A stretch of 28,112 nucleotides of DNA from positions 1 to 28,112 of the forward strand of contig CALAZI010000031.1 of assembly GCA_937895955.1 (NCBI GenBank), given 5' to 3'. Position 1 is the stretch's first letter. Every line of letters begins with the position of its first letter. Shown one piece after another: positions 8,632-16,436 of the stretch. The stretch comes from an uncultured Alphaproteobacteria bacterium. Its GTDB lineage: Bacteria > Pseudomonadota > Alphaproteobacteria > Caulobacterales > Parvularculaceae. Made by a program: the position numbers and the translations under genes. The notes beneath the pieces were generated by a model. That model was not told where the DNA came from and did not search any database. It saw only the letters and a list, made by a program, of their open reading frames with translations.

Positions 8632-9210
8632 CTAGCCTTTCGTATAGGCCATTCCGGAAACGTCGCATAAGCTGCGCAGCAATCGGTCCACCGACTGCGC
8701 GCTCAGATTTCCGGCGATCACAGTGTCCGTGTGATTTGCGTCGAGCACGATCTCGTAAGTCCCGTCCACAAGATCGGCCCATTCCCGCTCATATCCTTCG
8801 TGCGCAGCCATTTGAGCGTTGACCGAGGCCGCGTCCGGCCCGCTGAAAACGACTATCCGCGCAGGCTGGTTTGATTTCAGGGGATTGCGCACGATCAGCC
8901 GTTTGACGGCGCTGCGCGGAAAAGTCGTGCCGTTAACGTCAAAGCCCGCATCCGACACGCGGATAACCGATTTCCGTCGGTGCGACTTAGGGCGAATATC
9001 TCCCCCAACGGTGAGCAAGACGAACGCTCCCATAATAATGGACACCCAGAACAGCGCGGTGCCGAGGGACTCGCGAAATAGAAGACCGGCGGCAATGAAA
9101 GTGACGCCAACCGTGATCATGGAGGTCGGGCGCCGCGCGCCGCCCGGCGTCACCGTAAAGACCGTAGAACTTCCCTCTTCCCTGATATCAACCTGCGCCG
9201 TTGTCGCCAT
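8632..9210 (-). CDS. hypothetical two-TM membrane protein
   Basis: A 192-residue protein. ATG 9210 is preferred over the upstream TTG at 9231 because AGGGGTG lies six bases upstream. Residues ~37-70 form a hydrophobic hairpin (MITVGVTFIAAGLLF and ALFWVSIIMGAFVLLTVGG), flanked by a short N-terminal soluble part and a ~120-residue C-terminal soluble part with beta-strand character (SVIRVSDAGFDVNGTTFP, RIVVFSGPD). The layout resembles small bacterial-PH/YcxB-like membrane proteins, but I cannot assign a family. The gene converges on the acyl-CoA dehydrogenase and lies downstream of the small basic gene at 9273-9422. Confidence 0.75.
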   Translation of the reverse strand: MATTAQVDIREEGSSTVFTVTPGGARRPTSMITVGVTFIAAGLLFRESLGTALFWVSIIMGAFVLLTVGGDIRPKSHRRKSVIRVSDAGFDVNGTTFPRSAVKRLIVRNPLKSNQPARIVVFSGPDAASVNAQMAAHEGYEREWADLVDGTYEIVLDANHTDTVIAGNLSAQSVDRLLRSLCDVSGMAYTKG

Positions 9211-9272
9211 AAACACCCCTGTTTTTGACAAGCTGAATTTATTCCGTCCGCCGAATGTCCGCCAGCGGCCCG

Positions 9273-9422
9273 TTACTCGCGCGGCGCTTTTTCAGCCTCT
9301 TTTTTTAGGAGTCGGCGCCCGGCCTGCCTTTCGCCGCGCCAGAATCGCTTTTTGAGGCGGCGCCGCAAATGCCGCGCCCACAAGCCTGACGAGGTGAGAA
9401 GTCCTTTTTTGACCGTCGCCAT
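9273..9422 (-). CDS. small basic protein, 49 aa
   Basis: An ATG at 9422 opens a 50-codon frame that ends at TAA (9273-9275). The product begins MATVKKGLLTSSGLWARHLR and ends LLKKEAEKAPRE; it is rich in Lys and Arg, with a Trp-containing core (FWRGERQAGRR). AGGA lies eight bases before the start. The gene fills most of what would otherwise be an empty 290-base gap between two minus-strand genes. I have a recollection of similar short proteins beginning KKGxLTxSxEWARHLR in alphaproteobacteria but cannot verify it. Its charge suggests binding to nucleic acid or ribosomes; that is inference. The ribosome site is part of a perfect hairpin (9432-9451). Confidence 0.6.
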   Translation of the reverse strand: MATVKKGLLTSSGLWARHLRRRLKKRFWRGERQAGRRLLKKEAEKAPRE

Positions 9423-9431
9423 CGGACTATT

Positions 9432-9451
9432 CCTGAAAGCAGCCTTTCAGG
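9432..9451 (-). promoter_or_regulatory. stem-loop covering the ribosome binding site of the 49-aa gene
   Basis: A perfect 8-bp stem CCTGAAAG/CTTTCAGG closes a four-base loop. On the minus strand the 3' arm supplies part of the AGGA ribosome site, nine bases before the ATG at 9422. It also lies ~50 bases after the ppiB stop, so it could be a processing or weak termination signal for the gyrA-ppiB block. There is no T-tract, so a standard terminator is unlikely. Confidence 0.5.
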
Positions 9452-9503
9452 ATCGTCGCAATTCTTGCCGAAATTATGGCGAACTAACCGAAACGGTCGA
9501 AGC

Positions 9504-9950
9504 CTACGCCGCCGTGCGGAACGTCACGATCTTCGACGGGTTGCGCGGCGGCTCGCCGCGCTCGACCTTGTCGACATTCTCCATGCCGTCGACGACCTTT
9601 CCCCAGACCGTGTATTTGCGGTCAAGGAAGGAAGCGTCGTCAAAGCAGATGAAAAACTGGCTGTCGCCGGAATTCGGATCGGACGCGCGCGCCATCGAGC
9701 ACACGCCGCGCTGGTGAGAAACATCATTGAATTCGGCGGGAAGCTTCTTGCCCGATCCGCCGGTGCCGTTGCCCTTCGGGCAGCCCATCTGCGCCATGAA
9801 GCCTTCGATGACGCGATGAAGCTTCAGCCCGTCATAAAAGCCGGAATCGGCGAGTTCCTTGATCCGGGCGACATGCGTCGGCGCCTTTTCCGGAAATAAT
9901 TCAATCGTCACCGGGCCGGTATCGAGCATCAGGATCATTGTCTCGGTCAT
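9504..9950 (-). CDS. ppiB: peptidyl-prolyl cis-trans isomerase (cytosolic cyclophilin)
   Basis: A 148-residue single-domain cyclophilin without signal peptide. Core motifs: GPVTIELFPEKAPTHVARI at the start, FYDGLKLHRVIEGFMAQMG with the catalytic-region arginine, CPKGNGTGGSGKKLPAEF, SMARASDPNSGDSQFFICF and the Trp-containing KYTVWGKVVDGMENVDK. It catalyses proline isomerisation in protein folding in the cytoplasm. Its ATG overlaps the TGA of the exported cyclophilin by four bases (ATGA at 9950-9947), so the two are translationally coupled. In other alphaproteobacteria the same pair follows coaD. Confidence 0.93.
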   Translation of the reverse strand: MTETMILMLDTGPVTIELFPEKAPTHVARIKELADSGFYDGLKLHRVIEGFMAQMGCPKGNGTGGSGKKLPAEFNDVSHQRGVCSMARASDPNSGDSQFFICFDDASFLDRKYTVWGKVVDGMENVDKVERGEPPRNPSKIVTFRTAA

Positions 9951-10837
9951 AGTTCAATCTTTCCGTCTATCTTGCGCGGGGCTTTGATGTCGCAGAGATC
10001 CTTCACGAATCCCGTATCGTCGACATAGCCCATTTCCTTGATGAATTTCAAAAAGGATGGGTGATCCGTCTTCATGACCTTGATGTTCGGCCGTTCCGAC
10101 GCCGGCATGTCGGCTGCAATCCGCATACGGACGATCGGCGTCGGGCGTTTCGGCGGTTCGCCGCGCTCGATGCGCCGGGCGCTCAAGACGCCGTCGACGA
10201 TCCAGCCCCAGACCGTGTAACGCCCGTCAAGGCTCTGGCGCGCGTCGCCGATGACGAGAAAGAACTGGCTGTTGGCGCTGTTCGGATCGGTTGAGCGCGC
10301 CATCGACATGACGCCCGGGCAATGCGCGCCCCAGAGATAGACATGCTTGTCGTTGCGAAAGCTCCGCAAGGATTCAGGCTCGGCCGCGGCCAGAACGCCG
10401 TCGATCATGCCGACGCGCGCCGCCTGGCGATCGCGCCCGATGACGGTGAAATTCTCAACCTCATTCGTGTCATGGATGAATTCGGCCGGAACATTCGGCA
10501 AATCGGAGCCGCCTGTGCCGTCGCCCTTGGGATCGCCGCCCTGCGCGACGAAATTCTCAATGACGCGATGAAAGCGGAGACCGTTGTAAAATCCTCGGCG
10601 GACGAGCGTTTTAATATGCTCTATATGTTTCGGCGCGATATCGGGACGCATTTCAATCGCGATCGGTCCGGCCGGCAGATCGACGATCAGAAGGTTTTCA
10701 GGATCGATCGTGCGCCAGGCGTCCGCCGGCGCGTCGATGACGGTCTGGATCGGCGGCGTCTGCGCCTCTTTGGCGGCGAAGGCCGGCGAGACGACAAGAG
10801 CCGCCGCCATGCTGGCCGCCGCAAAACCCATACGCAT
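9947..10837 (-). CDS. exported peptidyl-prolyl cis-trans isomerase (cyclophilin)
   Basis: A 296-residue protein. ATG 10837 is chosen because GAGGAG lies seven bases upstream and the frame opens with a clean signal peptide (GFAAASMAAALVVSPAFA, cleavage near residue 21). The cyclophilin fold follows: GPIAIEMRPDIAPKHIEHI, FYNGLRFHRVIENFVAQGG, DPKGDGTGGSDLPNVPAEF, SMARSTDPNSANSQFFLV and RYTVWGWIVDGV. Compared with the cytosolic copy it has a ~45-residue insertion (around TVIGRDRQAARVGMIDGV to VYLWGAHCPG) and a ~55-residue C-terminal tail. It likely assists folding in the periplasm. It starts 103 bases downstream of coaD, the only sizeable gap within the gyrA block. Confidence 0.9.
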   Translation of the reverse strand: MRMGFAAASMAAALVVSPAFAAKEAQTPPIQTVIDAPADAWRTIDPENLLIVDLPAGPIAIEMRPDIAPKHIEHIKTLVRRGFYNGLRFHRVIENFVAQGGDPKGDGTGGSDLPNVPAEFIHDTNEVENFTVIGRDRQAARVGMIDGVLAAAEPESLRSFRNDKHVYLWGAHCPGVMSMARSTDPNSANSQFFLVIGDARQSLDGRYTVWGWIVDGVLSARRIERGEPPKRPTPIVRMRIAADMPASERPNIKVMKTDHPSFLKFIKEMGYVDDTGFVKDLCDIKAPRKIDGKIEL

Positions 10838-10940
10838 AGTCAAACTCCTCATAAGCGGTCCGCATCCTGGACCCGAATTGTGACGGTCAATGGGCGCCGA
10901 CCGCAAGACCGGGCGCCCGGTTTGTCGTCCGGAGGGGCCC

Positions 10941-11444
10941 TCACCCTTTCTTGAACTTCGTCGTCAGCGCCGAGGCGACCGCCGGCGGAACGAATGCGTC
11001 GATCGCGCCGCCGAGCCGGGCGATTTCCTTCACCAGCCGCGAGGCGATGAACTGGTAGCGGACATCCGCCATCAGGAAGACCGTCTCGATATCGTCGTTC
11101 AGTTTCTGGTTCATGCCGACCATCTGGAATTCATATTCGAAATCCGAGACGGCCCTGAGGCCCCTTATGATGAAATTCGCATTCTGCGCCTCGGCGAATT
11201 TCATCAGCAGCGATTCAAACGGCGTCACGCGGATCGGCACGCCGGATTTCTTCGAAATCGGCGCCATTTCCGCGCCGACCATCTTCACCCGCTCCTCAAG
11301 CGAGAAGAGCGGGCCCTTGTCGCGGTTGATCGCGACGCCGATGACAAGCTCATCAACCATTTTCACGGCGCGCTCGATGATGTCGATATGCCCGAGGGTG
11401 ATCGGATCGAACGTGCCGGGATAAAGGCCGATGCGCTTCGTCAT
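10941..11444 (-). CDS. coaD: phosphopantetheine adenylyltransferase
   Basis: A 167-residue enzyme that joins 4'-phosphopantetheine and ATP to make dephospho-CoA, the penultimate step of coenzyme A synthesis. The nucleotidyltransferase signature is near the start: LYPGTFDPITLGHIDII with the TxGH motif at residues 16-19. The later motifs FIIRGLRAVSDFEYEFQM and FIASRLVKEIARLGG are those of bacterial CoaD, and the length matches the family. Its ATG overlaps the gyrA stop by four bases (11444-11441), giving translational coupling to gyrA. Confidence 0.96.
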   Translation of the reverse strand: MTKRIGLYPGTFDPITLGHIDIIERAVKMVDELVIGVAINRDKGPLFSLEERVKMVGAEMAPISKKSGVPIRVTPFESLLMKFAEAQNANFIIRGLRAVSDFEYEFQMVGMNQKLNDDIETVFLMADVRYQFIASRLVKEIARLGGAIDAFVPPAVASALTTKFKKG

Positions 11445-14203
11445 GCTTCTTCCTCGTCCTCGCCCTCGCCGATATCGCCGATGCGCTCGACGGAGACAAC
11501 GTTCTCGCCTTCAGCGGTTCGGAAAATGGTGACGCCCTGCGTGTTGCGGCCGGCGATGCGGATGCCGTCGACCGGCGTGCGGATCAATTGTCCGCCGTCG
11601 GTGACAAGCATGATCTGGTCGGCCGCCTCGACCGGGAACGAGGCGGAGACGCGCCCGTTGCGGTCGTTGACGACGATCGCAATGATGCCTTTGCCGCCGC
11701 GGCCCGACGTTCTGTATTCATAGGAAGATGACCGCTTGCCGTAGCCGTTGTCGGTGACGGTGAGGATGAATTGTTCCGCCGCGCCGAGCTGCGCGATGCG
11801 TTCGGGGCTCAGCGCCGTCGCCGGCGTCGCATCGTCATCCGCCTCTTCCTCGCCTTCCTCGCCCGCTGCGCGGCGCATCGCCGCCGCGTGTTTGAGATAG
11901 GCGCGCGCTTCCTCCGTCGTCGCATCGACGCCGTTGAGGATCGCCATCGAGATGACTTCGTCCTTGTCGCCGAGGCGGATGCCGCGAACGCCGGTCGAGG
12001 TGCGGCCGGCGAAGACGCGCACGTCATCGACCGGGAAGCGGATGCACATGCCTTCCGCCGTCGTCAGCAGCACATTGTCATCCGGCCGGCAGATCTGGAC
12101 GCCGACGATCCCGTCCTCGCCGCTCCGCCATTCGTCTTCGAGCTTCATCGCGATCTTGCCGTTGCGATTGACGCGCTGGAAGTCGGACAGCTTGTTGCGG
12201 CGCACATTGCCCGAGCGGGTCGCAAACATGATCTGAAGCCTGTCCCAGGCGTCCTCGTCTTCCGGCAGCGGCAGGATCGTCGTCACGCGCTCGCCCTGCG
12301 ACAGCGGCAAGAGATTGACAAATGCCTTGCCGCGCGCCGTCGGCGGGCCTTCCGGCAGGCGCCAGAGCTTCAGCTTGTAGGCCATGCCGGTCGAGGAGAA
12401 GAACAGAAGCGGCGTGTGCGTCGAGCCGACGAAAAGCTGCGAAACGAAATCCTCGTCCTTGAACTTCATGCCGGCGCGCCCCTTGCCGCCGCGTTTTTGA
12501 GCGCGATAGGTCGACAGGGGCGTACGCTTCACATAGCCGCCATGGGTGACGGTGACGACCATCTCCTCGCGGGCGATGAGGTCTTCGTCCTCGACCTCGC
12601 CTTCCGCGTCGATAATCTCAGTGCGGCGCGGCGTGCCGAATTCGGCCCTGACGGCCGCAAGCTCATCCTTGATGATGGTGAGGACGCGCTCGCGATTGCG
12701 CAGGATGTCGAGATAGTCGGCGATCTTTTCGGCGAGCCCCTTCAGTTCGTCGCCGATTTCGTCGCGGCCGAGCGCCGTCAGGCGCTGCAGGCGCAGGTCG
12801 AGGATCGCCTTCGCCTGCTCCTCCGACAGTTTCAGCGTGCCGCCTTCGGTCATCAGATGGCGCGGATCGGCGACGAGGAGGACGAGCGGCGCCAAATCCT
12901 TCGCCGGCCAATCGCGCGACATCAATTCGTCTTTCGCCGTTTGCGGATCGGGCGCGCGGCGGATCAAGGCGACAATCTCGTCGATATTGGCGACGGCGAT
13001 GGCGAGGCCGACCAAAATATGCGCCCGGTCGCGCGCCTTGTTGAGCTCGAATTTCGTGCGGCGCGTCACGACTTCCTCGCGGAAGTCGATAAAGGAGACG
13101 AGGATGTCCCGCAGCGTCATCTGCTGCGGCCGGCCGCCGTTGAGGGCGAGCATGTTGACGCCGAACGACGTCTGCAATTGCGAATGGCGGTAGAGCTGGT
13201 TGAGGACGACGTCGGGCGCGGCGTCGCGCTTCAGCTCGATGACGACGCGGATGCCCTCGCGGTTCGATTCGTCGCGAATGTCGGCGATGCCCTCGAGTTT
13301 CTTCTCGCGGACAAGATCGGCGATGCGTTCGATCATCACCGACTTGTTCACCTGGTACGGGATTTCCGAGACGATGATCGCCAGACGATCCTTGCGGATT
13401 TCGTCGATCGTCGCCCGCCCGCGCATGATGACCGAACCGCGCCCGAGAAGGAGCGCCGCCTTCGACCCCGCATGGCCGAGAATGACGCCGCCGGTCGGAA
13501 AATCCGGTCCGGGCACAATTTCAATCAGATCGGAATCCGATATTTCCGGATTGTCGATCATCGCGACCGTCGCGTCGACGATCTCGGTCAAATTGTGCGG
13601 CGGAATGTTCGTCGCCATGCCGACAGCGATGCCGCCGGCGCCGTTGACAAGAAGGTTCGGATAACGCGCCGGCAGGACGACTGGCTCTTTTTCAGAACCG
13701 TCATAGTTCGACTGATAGCCGACCGTGTCCTTTTCGATGTCCTCAAGCAGCGCATGCGCCGGCTTGTCCATCCTGACTTCGGTGTAACGCATCGCCGCTG
13801 GAGGATCGCCGTCGATCGAGCCGAAATTGCCCTGCCCGTCGAGCAGCGGCAGACGCATCGAGAAATCCTGCGCCATGCGCGCGAGCGCGTCATAGACGGC
13901 CTGATCGCCATGCGGGTGATATTTACCGATAACGTCGCCGACGACGCGCGCCGATTTTCGATAGGGTTTGTTCCAGGCGTAGCCGTTTTCATGCATCGAC
14001 CAGAGAATGCGGCGATGCACGGGCTTCAAGCCGTCGCGCGCGTCGGGAATGGCGCGGCTGACGATGACGCTCATCGCATAGTCGAGATAGGACCGGCGCA
14101 TCTCCTCTTCGATGGAGATTTGCTGCAGGCCGCCGCCCGCATTGTCAGAATCCGGGCGTTCGCCACCGTTTTCCGGCGCGTTGTCTTCGTCTTCGGCTGT
14201 CAC
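11441..14203 (-). CDS. gyrA: DNA gyrase subunit A
   Basis: A 920-residue type II topoisomerase subunit from GTG 14203, with AAGGA a few bases upstream. Landmarks: ARDGLKPVHRRILWSM, the quinolone-region motif GKYHPHGDQAVYDALARMAQ, DGDPPAAMRYTEVRM with the DNA-linking Tyr140, and the GyrA box QKRGGKGR in the C-terminal wrapping domain. The C-terminal propeller carries an acidic insertion (region of GEEGEEEADDD), which I recall as common in alphaproteobacteria. Residue 101, equivalent to E. coli Ser83, is Gln, while Asp105 (E. coli Asp87) is conserved. GyrA works with GyrB to introduce negative supercoils; gyrB is not in this window. It leads the gyrA-coaD-cyclophilin block and is divergent from sodC. 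Confidence 0.97.
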   Translation of the reverse strand: MTAEDEDNAPENGGERPDSDNAGGGLQQISIEEEMRRSYLDYAMSVIVSRAIPDARDGLKPVHRRILWSMHENGYAWNKPYRKSARVVGDVIGKYHPHGDQAVYDALARMAQDFSMRLPLLDGQGNFGSIDGDPPAAMRYTEVRMDKPAHALLEDIEKDTVGYQSNYDGSEKEPVVLPARYPNLLVNGAGGIAVGMATNIPPHNLTEIVDATVAMIDNPEISDSDLIEIVPGPDFPTGGVILGHAGSKAALLLGRGSVIMRGRATIDEIRKDRLAIIVSEIPYQVNKSVMIERIADLVREKKLEGIADIRDESNREGIRVVIELKRDAAPDVVLNQLYRHSQLQTSFGVNMLALNGGRPQQMTLRDILVSFIDFREEVVTRRTKFELNKARDRAHILVGLAIAVANIDEIVALIRRAPDPQTAKDELMSRDWPAKDLAPLVLLVADPRHLMTEGGTLKLSEEQAKAILDLRLQRLTALGRDEIGDELKGLAEKIADYLDILRNRERVLTIIKDELAAVRAEFGTPRRTEIIDAEGEVEDEDLIAREEMVVTVTHGGYVKRTPLSTYRAQKRGGKGRAGMKFKDEDFVSQLFVGSTHTPLLFFSSTGMAYKLKLWRLPEGPPTARGKAFVNLLPLSQGERVTTILPLPEDEDAWDRLQIMFATRSGNVRRNKLSDFQRVNRNGKIAMKLEDEWRSGEDGIVGVQICRPDDNVLLTTAEGMCIRFPVDDVRVFAGRTSTGVRGIRLGDKDEVISMAILNGVDATTEEARAYLKHAAAMRRAAGEEGEEEADDDATPATALSPERIAQLGAAEQFILTVTDNGYGKRSSSYEYRTSGRGGKGIIAIVVNDRNGRVSASFPVEAADQIMLVTDGGQLIRTPVDGIRIAGRNTQGVTIFRTAEGENVVSVERIGDIGEGEDEEEA

Positions 14204-14348
14204 GAAAATCCTTCGGGAATCAGTGTCCTAAATGTCCGCCCTGACTAGCATTTCGAAGGGGCGGACCGCAAGCTCTGGAACGCCCCGTCTGGCCCGCCCA
14301 AGGCGTTCATATTACAAGGAAATTCGACTGCTGTTGAAAGGAATTCCG

Positions 14349-14978
14349 ATGCCTCGCGCTCACCGTTCCCTGCTCGTCGCCGCCGCCCTCGTTTCTGCGC
14401 TCAGCGCCTGTGGAAAAAAGGATGTGGCGAGCGGCGGCGACCCCGTCGCCCCGCCCAAGGCGGCTGCGCCTGCCGCGTTCACGCCCGACGCCTCGACCTG
14501 GAGCGATGCGCGCGCCGACTTCGTCTCGGTTTCCGGCGAAAAGATCGGCGACATCGAATTCCGTGACGGCCTCGGCGGCGTCCTCATCCGCGTCAATGTC
14601 GCCGGCCTTGCGCCCGGCTGGCACGGCATTCACCTGCATATGGTCGGCGATTGCTCCGACGGCGCCGACGGCTTCAAGGCGTCAGGCGGCCACATCAACC
14701 CGGATGGAACCGATCACGGGCTGCTCAATCCCGCCGGATCGCACCGCGCCGACATTCCCAATCTGCACGCCGATGACTCAGGTCAGGCGCGCGGCGAATT
14801 TTTCCGCGCCGGCGTCAATCTGAAACCGAGCGAGGAAGGCGCGGCGCTCAACGGCCCCTTCCCGCTGATCGACGATGACGGGTTCGCCGTCATCATCCAT
14901 GAAAGCCCGGACGATCACGTCACGCAGCCGATCGGCGGCGCCGGCGCGCGCGTCGCCTGCGCGGCGGTGAACGGCTGA
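14349..14978 (+). CDS. sodC: Cu/Zn superoxide dismutase, lipoprotein
   Basis: A 209-residue protein from ATG 14349, with GAAAGGA upstream. The N-terminus is a lipoprotein signal ending in LSAC (Cys21), followed by a Pro/Ala-rich linker, so the enzyme is probably anchored in the cell envelope. Metal ligands are all visible: GIHLHMVGDC (two copper histidines and the disulfide cysteine), ASGGHINP, DHGLLNPAGSHRADIPNLHADDSG (zinc histidines and aspartate) and VIIHESPDDH (fourth copper histidine), with the second cysteine in RVACAAV. It converts superoxide to oxygen and peroxide outside the cytoplasm. The stop TGA abuts the convergent stop of the next gene, making a TGATCA palindrome. Confidence 0.95.
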   Translation: MPRAHRSLLVAAALVSALSACGKKDVASGGDPVAPPKAAAPAAFTPDASTWSDARADFVSVSGEKIGDIEFRDGLGGVLIRVNVAGLAPGWHGIHLHMVGDCSDGADGFKASGGHINPDGTDHGLLNPAGSHRADIPNLHADDSGQARGEFFRAGVNLKPSEEGAALNGPFPLIDDDGFAVIIHESPDDHVTQPIGGAGARVACAAVNG

Positions 14979-15692
14979 TCAGCGGCGCGCTAGAAGAAGC
15001 GGCGCATCGGCGCCGTACAGGACAAGCGCGCCGGTTTCGTCGATTTCAAATCGGTCGACGCTTTCAAGCGCCGCGAAGAACCTGTTTTCCTGATCCATCA
15101 CCGCCGGCGGGCAGCCTTTTTTCGTCGCGGCGATCGGACCGAAGGAAAGCCCCTCGCCGTTCAACGCATAGGTTCCGCCATAGCGATTGCAGGCGCCGGA
15201 GCCCGAAACTTTCCCGTCTTCCGTGAACATCATCGACGTGCGCGCGAAATCGATGACGCCGCCGCCGCCGATATCTTCAACGACCCATTCGTCTCCGGTC
15301 AGCAGACTCGCCGGCTCGCCGGCGCAACCGCTCATCTTCAGTCCGCCCTCTTCCAGAACCGCCACTTTCGGATACGGCATGCCGGTCGCATCGTCGGCGC
15401 AGATCGCGTCCGAAATCGTCAGCGTCGCGCCCGCATAGCGATAAACGGCTCCGGCGTCCGTCATTTCCGCCCTCGGCGTCGGCGCCGTAAACCGCCGCTC
15501 GCCATAATCGAGCAGGAATTCGGTTTCCTCTGCGCCTATCGTGACGCGCCAGCCCGGTTCGTTGCCGCGCGCGACTACAATCACCGTTACCGACGCATCT
15601 GACGCGCCTGCGCCCACTTCCGCGGAACCAAGATCGCCGTGGGAACAAGCGGCGATGCCGAGCAAAGCGCTCACTGTTAAGATTCGCATCAT
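14979..15692 (-). CDS. META (HslJ-like) domain lipoprotein
   Basis: A 237-residue protein from ATG 15692 (or 15689), ten bases after AGGAGG. The lipobox GIAAC (Cys16) predicts a lipoprotein. Residues ~30-120 form a domain beginning ARGNEPGWRVTIGAEE, the pattern of the COG3650-type envelope domain; a pair of cysteines (AICADD and SGCAGE) suits a disulfide. Residues ~125-237 are a META domain (GDEWVVEDIGGGGVID, SGSGACNRYGGTYAL, FGPIAATKKGCPPAVMDQE), related to HslJ. META proteins are envelope-associated, linked to motility or stress in some bacteria, with no defined activity. It is 66 bases downstream of the zinc-ribbon gene and could be transcribed with the stator-like operon. Confidence 0.85.
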   Translation of the reverse strand: MMRILTVSALLGIAACSHGDLGSAEVGAGASDASVTVIVVARGNEPGWRVTIGAEETEFLLDYGERRFTAPTPRAEMTDAGAVYRYAGATLTISDAICADDATGMPYPKVAVLEEGGLKMSGCAGEPASLLTGDEWVVEDIGGGGVIDFARTSMMFTEDGKVSGSGACNRYGGTYALNGEGLSFGPIAATKKGCPPAVMDQENRFFAALESVDRFEIDETGALVLYGADAPLLLARR

Positions 15693-15758
15693 CCCAAGCA
15701 AGCCTCCTGTTGGATGCGGCCCGCGCCCTCTCATCACCTAACGACGCGGGACGGCGCG

Positions 15759-16436
15759 CTAAGGCGCGCGGCTCCAGAATCCTGTCCCGGCCCGTCCCTG
15801 AAGTTCGAGCGAGTTCGGCGCCGGCAAACGATAGGTTCCGCCGTCTGCGTAAACGGTCCCCGGAGCGAGGAACGGATTGCGCGTCCATGTTCCGTTGAGC
15901 GACCACTCCCCGTTTGCGGCCTGATACGTTCCGGAATGGCTCGCCCCGTTTGAAGTGTCTGTGAATACGTAACGGCCGTCGGAGCCGAAATCGACGGTCC
16001 AGCGAACGGATCCGCCCTGCGGCGTCGGCACATTGATCTCCCAGTATCCCGCAATGTCGTTCGCTGCTTTTTGCCGATCGGTATTTTTTGCTGGTTCGGC
16101 GTCGTGCGGGGTTTCCTGATGACCGCTGTTAACGACGACCTTGTCTGGCGATCCGTTGCTCTCGCGCGGCGCAGGTTCGCCGCGTAGCATGATCGCTATG
16201 ATGAGCGCCAGCGCGAGCGCGGCCGCGCCGCCGAAGATGAAAAACATGCGCCTGGACGGCTGCGACGAGAAGTCTCCGCCGTTGTGATTCTTCCTTAAAG
16301 GCTTTGCCGCTTCATTCGCGACGGGCGCGCTTGCGCCGCACACGGGACACGCATTCTGCGTAGCGGCGTCGAATATGTGTCCGTCCGGGCAGCGAACCAT
16401 TCGGCGCAGCGGCGCGCTATCGTTTGCTTCGGTCAT
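15759..16436 (-). CDS. zinc-ribbon, single-TM protein of stator-like operon
   Basis: A 225-residue protein whose ATG overlaps the stop of the MotB-like gene by four bases (16436-16433), so it belongs to the same operon. Residues 16-34 look like a small zinc-binding knuckle: Cys16, His20, Cys30 and Cys33 in RCPDGHIF and NACPVCG. A basic stretch is followed by one membrane helix (residues ~64-85) and then a Ser/Glu/Lys-rich linker. The last ~95 residues resemble a small beta-barrel (GYWEINVPTPQGG, TVDFGSDGRYVFTD, GEWSLNGTW), probably periplasmic. The predicted topology is cytosolic zinc ribbon and outside beta domain. I do not know a named family for the whole protein. The coupling implies it is a subunit or regulator of the two channel proteins. 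Confidence 0.8.
   Translation of the reverse strand: MTEANDSAPLRRMVRCPDGHIFDAATQNACPVCGASAPVANEAAKPLRKNHNGGDFSSQPSRRMFFIFGGAAALALALIIAIMLRGEPAPRESNGSPDKVVVNSGHQETPHDAEPAKNTDRQKAANDIAGYWEINVPTPQGGSVRWTVDFGSDGRYVFTDTSNGASHSGTYQAANGEWSLNGTWTRNPFLAPGTVYADGGTYRLPAPNSLELQGRAGTGFWSRAP

Noticed and set aside
9504..10837. Recent tandem duplication of cyclophilin genes
   Set aside because: The two differ in length, insertions and localisation; the pair is an old, conserved arrangement rather than a recent copy.
11771..14248. 825-codon open frame on the plus strand opposite gyrA
   Set aside because: It is the antisense shadow of a GC-rich gene: composition is Arg/Asp/Ala-heavy with no family motif, and gyrA on the other strand is certain.
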